Origin: Anaerolineae bacterium
GTDB taxonomy: Bacteria; Chloroflexota; Anaerolineae; B4-G1
NCBI GenBank assembly: GCA_030612185.1
Contig: JAUWOI010000299.1
Span: 1 to 5,807 of the forward strand
Direction: 5' to 3'
DNA length: 5,807 nt
How positions within the stretch are numbered: the first letter of the stretch is position 1; every line of letters starts with the position of its first letter. The notes beneath the pieces are model-generated. The model was not told the origin of the DNA. It made no database searches and was given only the letters and a program-made list of their open reading frames with translations. Below are positions 1 through 5,233 of the stretch, piece after piece. A program made the translations under genes and the position numbers.

Positions 1-18
1 TATAGCGGAGACGGTTTG

Positions 19-699
19 ATGGACCTATTCCAGGCCTTGCCCGCCCTCCGCCGCCATCCCCTGCTGAGCGGCAAAAAAGTCGCCCTCATCGGCGTCTCGA
101 CCATCGTGCGCGACGACGCGGCTTGCTACTTCGAGATTGGCAAGCCCAAGTATTGGCAGCGCTGCGAGGGTGGTGCCATCGCCACCGCTACCACCATTGT
201 CGGCGTAGGCGGCATCGGCGGAAGCATCAAGCGGGAGGAAACCGTCCTGGCCTGTCTGCGACGCGAGGTGGAGGAGGAAATTGGCGTGCGGGTGCGGTTC
301 GCACCGTCCCGCCAGACCTACCTGATCCACGGCTGGCAGGTCGCTGGCATGCTGAACCTGCCGCCGAACAAGAAGCACCTTACGCCTCTCATGGTGATCC
401 TCATCCCCCCGCGTCTCGGCGGCCCCGGCACCCCCGACCACCTGGCTATTGTCGTCTTTCGCACCCGCCTCCGGGGTGTGCCCGCGCCCCGCGACCTCTT
501 CGGCCTGTTGCGCGTCGAGAACCATGCCCTGGCCGAGTTCTTCGCCCGTGACGAGTGGCCGCTGGACGAGGCGCAGGCCCACCCTGGCCTGTCCATCGTC
601 CTCAACGGCCAACCCCCGCCCGGCCCGATACTACGTCCCATCCTGACCGCCCGTGCTTTCCAACTCCTCGTCCGCGCCGGTCACTATAGTGGTTCGTAG
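19..699 (+). CDS. Nudix-domain hydrolase-like protein, substrate unknown
   Basis: Nudix enzymes cleave nucleoside diphosphates linked to another moiety, using a metal bound by the Nudix box. A complete box (GX5EX7REUXEEXGU) is visible at residues 68-90: G68, E74, then R82-E83, E86-E87 and G89-V90. The glycine-rich strand just before it (about 60-68) is also typical. The protein is 226 aa, longer than a minimal Nudix domain; about 60 residues precede the box and about 135 follow, and I recognise no second domain or substrate-specifying motif. I chose ATG at 19 because a GCGGAG ribosome site (5-10) lies 8 bases upstream; TTG at 16 is the alternative. The last residues (HYSGS) and the stop are encoded by a repeat element (see 696-751), so the natural C-terminus may have been altered. 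An antisense frame is open over much of the gene, but only this strand gives a recognisable family. The family call is firm; the function is unknown. Confidence 0.85.
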   Translation: MDLFQALPALRRHPLLSGKKVALIGVSTIVRDDAACYFEIGKPKYWQRCEGGAIATATTIVGVGGIGGSIKREETVLACLRREVEEEIGVRVRFAPSRQTYLIHGWQVAGMLNLPPNKKHLTPLMVILIPPRLGGPGTPDHLAIVVFRTRLRGVPAPRDLFGLLRVENHALAEFFARDEWPLDEAQAHPGLSIVLNGQPPPGPILRPILTARAFQLLVRAGHYSGS

Positions 700-751
700 T
701 GGCGACTTTAGTCGCCTGTTCCTCGCCGTGGACGACTGAAGCCGTCACTAC
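696..751. repeat. Imperfect palindromic REP-like element
   Basis: Two 19-base arms, 696-714 (GTAGTGGCGACTTTAGTCG) and 733-751 (CGACTGAAGCCGTCACTAC), are inverted copies with 16 of 19 positions complementary, and most of the differences are G-U compatible in RNA. They are separated by an 18-base loop. A perfect 10-base palindrome, CACTATAGTG, lies just upstream at 682-691 and may belong to the same element. I recall similar 'actttagtcg/cgactgaag' hairpins as dispersed repeats in Chloroflexota genomes, but only one copy is visible here. The element contains the TAG stop of the Nudix gene and may also help end its transcript, although no T-run follows. Confidence 0.6.
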
Positions 752-867
752 AGACTGTTTGCGTTCCGACGAGTGCGCGTAGGGCGAGCGTTGGGCTAGC
801 GGCAACTCTTCGTTCCATTCCCGATGAGCAGACGTCAGATCCCCGTCCAGCAACCTGCCCGGTTTTG
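752..867. other. Intergenic spacer, no gene seen
   Basis: Between the palindromic repeat and the extended -10 promoter I see no convincing gene, ribosome site or terminator with a T-run. A minor GTTG...CAAC inverted pair surrounding GCTAGC (about 790-807) is too weak to call. Open frames crossing this stretch on the minus strand have no recognisable family. Confidence 0.5.
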
Positions 868-876
868 TGTTATCCT
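868..876 (+). promoter_or_regulatory. Extended -10 promoter (TGTTATCCT)
   Basis: TG at 868-869 followed by one base and TATCCT (871-876) forms an extended -10 element, which can work with a poor -35. No good -35 hexamer is present 16-18 bases upstream. Transcription would start around 882-884, exactly at the 5' base of the self-complementary leader, and would read into the small membrane-protein gene at 1100. The position is what makes it credible; the motif alone is weak. Confidence 0.4.
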
Positions 877-880
877 ATGA

Positions 881-1038
881 GTGCCGGTGTAAATCGGCCT
901 CCAGGCACGATCCAGCGCCAGGCCCGGATGCAGGGCGACTACGTGAGTGGCCTGGAGAGCAAGCCGAGGGGAGCACGGCGCCGTTGTCCTGAAATCCTCG
1001 TCCGGGCCACCACCTGGTCGTCTGGAGATCCCAGGCAC
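881..1038 (+). ncRNA. Structured RNA leader (long rod-like fold), unclassified
   Basis: Nested complementary segments fold this stretch into one long rod. The helices, outside to inside, are 881-885/1034-1038; 909-915/1022-1030 with a 2-base bulge; 918-922/1013-1017; 923-930/999-1006 with one G-U; 931-939/983-991, nine contiguous pairs with two or three G-U; and 942-945/974-977. The internal loops are asymmetric (992-998 and 1007-1012). An 8-base direct repeat, CCAGGCAC (901-908 and 1031-1038), gives the 5' GTGCC two alternative partners, so two mutually exclusive folds are possible. I do not see the conserved cores of cobalamin riboswitches, RNase P, SRP RNA or tmRNA. A 6S-like rod or a leader controlling the downstream gene are both possible. 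The folds were worked out by hand without energies or alignment, and GC-rich DNA folds easily. Confidence 0.4.
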
Positions 1039-1099
1039 AGTGCATATTGAGGGGGGCGGAAATGGAAAGCACAGCGGCGAGATGGGGAGGTGATGGAGT

Positions 1100-1300
1100 A
1101 TGGTGCGTCGTTTCGTATGCGTGACAGGTATCATCGTACTGGTATTGCTACTGACCATGGCCGTGCAGGCGGCTCTTGTTTCCACCGACGGCCCTGAACG
1201 GGCGGATGACACGCCGCTGGTCTGTCTGGCGCTCGTCGGCGGCACGGCGCTGCTGGCAGGGAGTGTGTGGATGGGGAGGTTGCGACGCATGCTGCCGTGA
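1100..1300 (+). CDS. Small two-helix membrane protein (66 aa), unknown function
   Basis: The ATG at 1100 has an outstanding ribosome site: GGGGAGGTGAT at 1084-1094, with the GGAGG core 9 bases before the start. The 66-residue product has two hydrophobic stretches, about 5-27 (VTGIIVLVLLLTMAVQAALV region) and about 39-58. The N-terminal MVRR and C-terminal RLRR are basic, while the connecting loop (STDGPERADD) is acidic, so by the positive-inside rule it is a hairpin with both ends in the cytoplasm. This charge pattern together with the ribosome site makes coding likely despite the length. It is preceded by a structured leader and followed about 100 bases later by a strong terminator, suggesting a single-gene transcript. 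I recognise no family. Candidates include a small regulatory membrane peptide, or less likely a type I toxin, which is usually shorter and single-pass. Confidence 0.6.
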   Translation: MVRRFVCVTGIIVLVLLLTMAVQAALVSTDGPERADDTPLVCLALVGGTALLAGSVWMGRLRRMLP

Positions 1301-1399
1301 GGTGGCCTATACTGATCTGAAGTCTAGCCTGTGGCAGTCGGTGTGGGCTTTCGAGCCTGCCCAGCCTGGCTAAGGCTGATTCACCCTCTGAGTCCCGTT
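1301..1399 (+). other. 3' UTR or small-RNA segment with short hairpins
   Basis: Between the small gene's stop and the terminator lie a GGCT-TTCG-AGCC tetraloop hairpin (1346-1357) and an AGCCT/AGGCT hairpin (1363-1367/1373-1377). A TATACT at 1308-1313 could be a -10 for a separate RNA of roughly 110 bases ending at 1428, but its best -35-like match (TTGCGA, 1280-1285) is 22 bases away, which is too far. A simple 3' UTR is the safer reading. Confidence 0.3.
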
Positions 1400-1428
1400 G
1401 CCGCCCCGCGGTGCGGGGCGGCATTTTT
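1400..1428 (+). terminator. Intrinsic (rho-independent) terminator
   Basis: A perfect 10-bp GC-rich stem, GCCGCCCCGC (1400-1409) with GCGGGGCGGC (1413-1422), encloses a GGT loop. T1399-A1423 adds one more pair, and five T residues (1424-1428) follow directly. It closes the transcript of the small membrane-protein gene and insulates the cpaE promoter downstream. Confidence 0.93.
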
Positions 1429-1535
1429 GGTTCTTCTCGTGGGTTTTGGGCAATCTGATCCCGACAGTGGCCGAGAATTGAGTCAGGTAATCTGAAAATG
1501 GGGCCGTTTTCTCTACAAGATGGGTCTTTGTCCCA

Positions 1536-1564
1536 GAGACATAACGCGCCGAATCTGGTATACT
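1536..1564 (+). promoter_or_regulatory. Sigma70-type promoter of the cpaE-cpaF pair
   Basis: A -35-like GAGACA (1536-1541, 4 of 6 to TTGACA) is followed after 17 bases by TATACT (1559-1564, 5 of 6 to TATAAT). An upstream TG at 1556-1557 makes it an extended -10. The predicted start near 1571 leaves a leader of about 60 bases before the cpaE-like ATG at 1635. Three AATCTG words (1452, 1489, 1552) lie at and upstream of it and could be binding sites. Confidence 0.6.
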
Positions 1565-1634
1565 TAGTTTACTAGATCGGGCCGTTGTCTGGTTTGCAGG
1601 CGGCGTGAGCCCGATGGAAGGGAGGAATACAAGG

Positions 1635-2774
1635 ATGAGTCGCATACTCTTCGTAGATGACGATCTCGGCACGTTGCAACTGATCGAGTTGGTGCTAGGT
1701 CAGCAAGGCCACCAGGTCCTTACGGCGTCAAGTGGTGCTGGGGCACTGAGAGCCATGCAGGACGACTTGCCCGACCTCGTACTGCTTGACCTGATGATGC
1801 CGGTCATGGATGGATACGAGGTGTGTCGCCATGTACGCGCCAACCCCCGCACAGCGCACATCCCAATAGTTGTGCTGAGCGCCAAGGCTCAGATAGAGAG
1901 TCAGGTCGAGGCCTTCCGCTGTGGGGTGGACGGCTACCTGGTCAAGCCAGTTCACCTCAGCGAATTGATCACGCGCATCGAAGCCGTACTGGAACGGGCA
2001 GCCGTGCCTCCACCGGCCGCCCCGGGAACTGCCATTGGCATACTTGGCAGCCGGGGGGGAGTGGGGACGACGATGGTGGCCGTCAACGTCGCTGCTGCTC
2101 TGGCCGCGGAGCAGAAGGTGGTCTTGGCTGACTTTGTCCCCAACGGGGCAGTGAGCACTCACCTGGGGCTGGAGACGGTACGCGGTGTTGGAGCCCTGCT
2201 TTCCCGTCCCGTCGAGAGCATTGGCCAGGCCGTGGTCTCAGCCGAAATGGTGGACCATCCCAGCGGATTGCACGTGCTGGGTGGATCGGTGGGCATGGCG
2301 CTCAGTCTCGACACCTATCGAGCAAAGGCCATCCTGGCGGCCCTGCCCGATATGGCCAAAGCAACCGTCGTTGACCTGGGGTGTGGATTTGGCCCGGTCG
2401 TCCGCGCTGCGCTTCCGTATTGCGGTGCTGTCGCCCTCGTGACCGGTAGCGATCGCGTGGCGTTGACCCAGGCTCAGCGTATGCTGGTTGCCCTGTTCAG
2501 GGCGGGAATCGCTGGAGAGACCATACTGCCTGTATGCGTCAATCGTTGGGGTGCTATTGAGGAACTGAGTGAGTCCGCAGTGTCGGCCCAGTTGGAACAT
2601 CCGCTGTACGCGGTTGTTGACTGCACCTCCGAAGAACTCTACCGGGCGATCCAGCAAGGGGTGCCGCTGGTGCTCAGTGCCCCGGAAAGCCCAACCAGTC
2701 AGGTGCTAAAGGCACTGGCGCAGGAGTTGTATCGCTCCGCGCGGGCACCAGCGGACAAGGAGAAGCAACGATGA
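1635..2774 (+). CDS. cpaE: CpaE/TadZ-like ATPase with N-terminal receiver domain
   Basis: CpaE/TadZ proteins are MinD/ParA-like ATPases that position Tad (Flp) pilus machinery at the membrane. The first ~120 residues form a receiver domain: acidic pair D9/D10, phosphoacceptor D52 in LLDLMMP, S82 and K104-P105. A proline/alanine linker (124-131) joins it to a P-loop domain with a Walker A at 138-146 (GSRGGVGTT), a Walker A' aspartate D166 and a Walker B-like D247 in VVDLG. The usual P-loop lysine is T145, a change common in this family, and the ParA signature lysine is R140, so ATP hydrolysis may be weak or absent. The product is 379 aa. I chose ATG at 1635 because GGGAGG (1620-1625) lies 9 bases upstream and the receiver domain begins at once; GTG 1605 and ATG 1614 are in-frame alternatives that would overlap or precede that ribosome site. 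It overlaps cpaF by four bases (ATGA), indicating translational coupling. Confidence 0.9.
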   Translation: MSRILFVDDDLGTLQLIELVLGQQGHQVLTASSGAGALRAMQDDLPDLVLLDLMMPVMDGYEVCRHVRANPRTAHIPIVVLSAKAQIESQVEAFRCGVDGYLVKPVHLSELITRIEAVLERAAVPPPAAPGTAIGILGSRGGVGTTMVAVNVAAALAAEQKVVLADFVPNGAVSTHLGLETVRGVGALLSRPVESIGQAVVSAEMVDHPSGLHVLGGSVGMALSLDTYRAKAILAALPDMAKATVVDLGCGFGPVVRAALPYCGAVALVTGSDRVALTQAQRMLVALFRAGIAGETILPVCVNRWGAIEELSESAVSAQLEHPLYAVVDCTSEELYRAIQQGVPLVLSAPESPTSQVLKALAQELYRSARAPADKEKQR

Positions 2775-4144
2775 CGGCAGTCAGACCAACTACAGATCAA
2801 ACAGTGATTGCGCTCAGCGAAGAGCAGTATGCCAGACTCAAGCAATGGGCTAGCGACCAACTTCAGGACATGCCAACGCTGCCTCAGACTGGAATGATCC
2901 CCCAGACAATCCGATGGGTCGAGGAAGAGTTGGGGTCTCTGCTACGGCAGGCTGGTGTGACCTTGACCGATGCGGATCGCCAACGGCTGGTGGAGGGGGT
3001 AGCAGATGATGTGGTTGGCTACGGTCCCATAAACCCGCTCCTCCGCGACCCCACCGTCACCGAGGTGATGGTGAACGGTCCCCATCTGGTCTACGTTGAG
3101 CGTGAGGGCAAACTCGTCGAGACGGACGTTCACTTCAAGGACGATGCTCACGTTAAGCAGGTCATCCAACGCATCGTCCAGCCTCTGGGACGCCGAGTGG
3201 ACCGCAGCCGCCCGATGGTGGACGCGCGACTTCCCGACGGATCGCGTGTGAACGTGATCATATCTCCCTGCGCGTTGGATGGATCAGTGATCACCATCCG
3301 CAAGTTCCCAAGCAAGCGGTTGACCATAGAGGATCTCATACGTCTGGGCACACTCTCAGAGCAGGTGGCCGAATTCATCCGTGCCTGTGTTTTGGCACGC
3401 CTGAACATCGTGGTGTCGGGAGGAACGGGGTCTGGCAAGACCACGCTGCTCAACGTGCTCTCGTCCTTCATTCCGTCCGACGAACGCATCGTGACTATTG
3501 AAGATTCGGCGGAACTCCAGTTGCACCAGAGACACATCGTTCGCCTGGAGACCACACCGGTGGAACCGGACGGCACTGGCCGGGTCACCATCCACGACTT
3601 GGTCATCAACGCGCTCCGCATGCGGCCTGACCGCATCGTCGTGGGCGAGGTGCGCGGAGGAGAGGCTCTTGATATGCTGCAGGCAATGAACACCGGTCAC
3701 GATGGCAGCCTGACGACCGTGCACGCCAATACCCCCCGGGACGCGGTCAGCCGGTTGGAGACACTGGTACTGATGTCCGGCTTCGATCTACCATTGAAGG
3801 TAGCGCGCGCTCAGATTGCCTCGGCTGTAAACTTGATCATTCAGCAGGAACGGATGCGCGATGGCTCGCGTAAAATCACGCGCGTCACCGAAGTGCAGGG
3901 GATGGAGGGTGACATCGTGGTGTTGCAAGACGTATTCATCTTTCAAGCCAAAGCCCTGAGCGAGGAAGGGGACAGGGTAGAGGGTGAGATAAAACCAACT
4001 GGCATCCGGCCCAATTTCGTGCCACGCCTGGAAGCAGCCGGGGTTGAATTGCCGCCGGCGACATTCGTTGACCCAAGCGGGGTGGCGGGCCGTTTGATGA
4101 AAGAAAGCGACAACCTCAAATCACGTCGTCGTTCACGTCATTGA
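2771..4144 (+). CDS. cpaF: CpaF/TadA-family secretion ATPase
   Basis: CpaF/TadA is the hexameric cytoplasmic ATPase that drives assembly and retraction of Tad/Flp pili; it belongs to the VirB11/PilT secretion ATPase superfamily. At 457 aa it is of normal length. The N-terminal domain includes the GYGPINPLLRDPTVTEVMVNG segment typical of the family (about 83-103). The catalytic domain carries Walker A GGTGSGKT (217-224), an Asp box TIEDSAEL (242-249), Walker B DRIVVGEVRGGEA (287-299) with E293, and a His box SLTTVHAN (313-320), all intact. The C-terminus ends in a basic tail (SRRRSRH). The start codon overlaps the cpaE stop, and AAGGAG (2757-2762) lies 8 bases upstream within the end of cpaE. 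The unusual point is what is missing: tadB and tadC, which normally follow, are not encoded in the rest of the window. The assignment is very secure; a pilus role is inferred from the family. Confidence 0.96.
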   Translation: MTAVRPTTDQTVIALSEEQYARLKQWASDQLQDMPTLPQTGMIPQTIRWVEEELGSLLRQAGVTLTDADRQRLVEGVADDVVGYGPINPLLRDPTVTEVMVNGPHLVYVEREGKLVETDVHFKDDAHVKQVIQRIVQPLGRRVDRSRPMVDARLPDGSRVNVIISPCALDGSVITIRKFPSKRLTIEDLIRLGTLSEQVAEFIRACVLARLNIVVSGGTGSGKTTLLNVLSSFIPSDERIVTIEDSAELQLHQRHIVRLETTPVEPDGTGRVTIHDLVINALRMRPDRIVVGEVRGGEALDMLQAMNTGHDGSLTTVHANTPRDAVSRLETLVLMSGFDLPLKVARAQIASAVNLIIQQERMRDGSRKITRVTEVQGMEGDIVVLQDVFIFQAKALSEEGDRVEGEIKPTGIRPNFVPRLEAAGVELPPATFVDPSGVAGRLMKESDNLKSRRRSRH

Positions 4145-4150
4145 TGATAT

Positions 4151-4185
4151 GGCGGTGCTGGGAGAGGAGGGAGCCCAGCGCCGCC
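4151..4185 (+). terminator. Terminator-like hairpin after cpaF, no T-run
   Basis: Six bases after the cpaF stop, GGCGGTGCTGGG (4151-4162) pairs with CCCAGCGCCGCC (4174-4185) over 12 bp with one G-U, closing an 11-base loop. No T-run follows, so it may terminate poorly, protect the 3' end of the mRNA, or depend on Rho. The loop contains the Shine-Dalgarno-like GAGGAGGGAG. Confidence 0.5.
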
Positions 4186-4266
4186 GCGCTTCGTATCCGA
4201 GATCATCATGTTCCCCGCGCCAGAAGGCCGCTCTGGTATTCCTCAAACCTGCCTTGAACGTCTCAT

Positions 4267-4295
4267 TTGACAGATGTTCCCACCTACGTTACCAT
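4267..4295 (+). promoter_or_regulatory. Sigma70-type promoter, likely for the QueG-like/amrS operon
   Basis: A perfect TTGACA (4267-4272) is separated by 17 bases from TACCAT (4290-4295, 4 of 6 to TATAAT). The start would fall near 4302, giving a leader of about 190 bases before the next gene. That start coincides with an ATG (4302) opening a 28-codon frame that ends at 4388, so a leaderless micro-ORF is conceivable, but nothing else supports it. Confidence 0.5.
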
Positions 4296-4391
4296 GGGCA
4301 CATGTCGAGCACACATCGTGTGAGAACAGAGGGAGATAAGCAGCCTGATCGCTTTCGGGCCCGTCCCGTCCAGGCGTTTAGGGCGTAGTTT

Positions 4392-4415
4392 GGGTATTAG
4401 GGATTGGGGATTGGG
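4392..4415 (+). other. G-quadruplex-capable tract
   Basis: Four G-runs of 3, 3, 4 and 3 bases are separated by loops TATTA, ATT and ATT on the + strand. This satisfies the usual G3+N1-7 pattern. It lies in the predicted leader of the QueG-like gene, about 55 bases before its ribosome site, so in RNA it could affect translation or elongation. It may alternatively be one copy of a simple dispersed 'GGGATT' repeat. Confidence 0.45.
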
Positions 4416-4493
4416 TGACGGAAACCTCACGAAAGGCGCAGGTGATAGATTAGGGTAAAGTTTATAGCAAGGAGGGATGTTCTGGAAAAGCAT

Positions 4494-5189
4494 TTGCGCG
4501 AAGAGGCTTTGGCGTTGGGCGCCGATTACTTTGGCGTGGCGGACCTCTCCCCTGCTCAGGAGTTGGTTCGGGAGCAGGGAGGGCAGATGATGGCTCAGTT
4601 CCCCCGCGCCATCTCAGTGGGTGTGGTGATGCCTTTTGCCATCGTGGACCATCTTGCTCGTCACAAGGACAAGCGGGTGGCTACGGCTTATCACAGCCAC
4701 AGTTACGAGATTCTTAACCGCCGCCTGGACGAAATAACCTCGCGACTGTCGAGCACCTTGCAACGGGAGGGATACCGTGCTTTCCCTGTGCCCGCCTCTC
4801 AGCGGGTAGACGAGGAGAGGCTGTACGGCCTGTTCTCCCACAAACTGGCGGCGCACCTGGCGGGGCTGGGTTGGATTGGTAAGAGTTGTCTCCTGGTGAC
4901 GCCGGAGGCAGGCCCCAGAGTGCGTTGGGCCAGCATCCTGACCGACGCCTCCCTCACGGCAGGCCAGCCACTGGCGGAGCGCTGCGGGGGATGTATGGAG
5001 TGCGTGGAGGCCTGTCCTGCCCATGCTTTCAGCGGCAGGAACTTTCAGGCTGGAGAGCCCCGCGAGGCCCGCTTCGACGTCTTCAAGTGCGCTGGATATC
5101 TTCGCCAGCGCGAGCAGCAAGTGAGTGTTAGAGTCTGCGGTATGTGTGTTTATGTGTGCCCGCATGGGAAGGGGAAAGGTGCTGACTGA
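4494..5189 (+). CDS. Short QueG-like iron-sulfur protein (2x[4Fe-4S])
   Basis: It resembles epoxyqueuosine reductase QueG, a cobalamin and iron-sulfur enzyme that makes queuosine in tRNA. The HLAGLGWIGKSCLLVTPEAG segment (121-140) matches the conserved QueG 'AGLGWxGK' region, and D106 in the preceding RVDEE lies where QueG carries its catalytic aspartate (inferred alignment). Ferredoxin-type cysteines follow: CGGCMECVEACP (C164, C167, C170, C174), then C199 and CGMCVYVCP (C215, C218, C222), enough for two [4Fe-4S] clusters. At 231 aa it lacks the C-terminal HEAT-like tRNA-binding part of full QueG (usually over 300 aa), so a true queuosine role is doubtful. The start is uncertain: TTG 4494 is the first standard codon, but AAGGAGG (4469-4475) sits 6 bases before an in-frame CTG at 4482, which would add four residues. 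The nearby ATG at 4477 is in another frame and touches the ribosome site. It is followed 44 bases later by amrS. Confidence 0.85.
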   Translation: MREEALALGADYFGVADLSPAQELVREQGGQMMAQFPRAISVGVVMPFAIVDHLARHKDKRVATAYHSHSYEILNRRLDEITSRLSSTLQREGYRAFPVPASQRVDEERLYGLFSHKLAAHLAGLGWIGKSCLLVTPEAGPRVRWASILTDASLTAGQPLAERCGGCMECVEACPAHAFSGRNFQAGEPREARFDVFKCAGYLRQREQQVSVRVCGMCVYVCPHGKGKGAD

Positions 5190-5233
5190 GAAGGCTCCAC
5201 TTCTGGTGGGTGCGGGAGTGAGGAGGATGTGAG

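Larger units (their letters stand above)
4145..4493. other. Intergenic region between cpaF and the QueG-like gene
   Basis: This stretch holds the hairpin at 4151-4185, the promoter at 4267-4295, a small CACAC-ATC-GTGTG hairpin (4310-4322), the G-rich tract at 4392-4415 and a strong ribosome site AAGGAGG (4469-4475). A 79-codon frame (4149-4388) crosses it, but it lacks a ribosome site and family similarity, is rich in Arg and Ser, and runs through the hairpin and promoter, so I treat it as non-coding. Confidence 0.6.

Noticed and set aside
25..612. 195-codon open frame antisense to the Nudix gene
   Set aside because: High-GC shadow frame with no recognisable motif; the + strand carries a complete Nudix box and a ribosome site.
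881..908. Cobalamin riboswitch suggested by GCCGGTGTAAATCGGC
   Set aside because: The expected GCCACTG and AGTCAGGATAC-like core elements do not follow, and the downstream gene is not a cobalamin gene.
835..1290. 151-codon minus-strand frame over the structured leader and small membrane gene
   Set aside because: No family resemblance or visible ribosome site; promoter, Shine-Dalgarno and terminator all favour the + strand.
1341..1370. tRNA T-arm suggested by GGGCTTTCGAGCC
   Set aside because: It is a simple TTCG tetraloop hairpin; no acceptor, D or anticodon arms can be fitted around it.
1370..1672. 100-codon minus-strand frame
   Set aside because: It runs through an intrinsic terminator and the cpaE promoter and has no recognisable domain.
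3148..3724. Minus-strand frames of 181 and 122 codons inside cpaF
   Set aside because: Shadows of a fully conserved CpaF ATPase domain on the + strand.
4149..4388. 79-codon frame after cpaF, or its 28-codon end portion from ATG 4302
   Set aside because: No ribosome site, unusual composition, and overlaps a hairpin and a promoter; the leaderless option from 4302 rests only on position.
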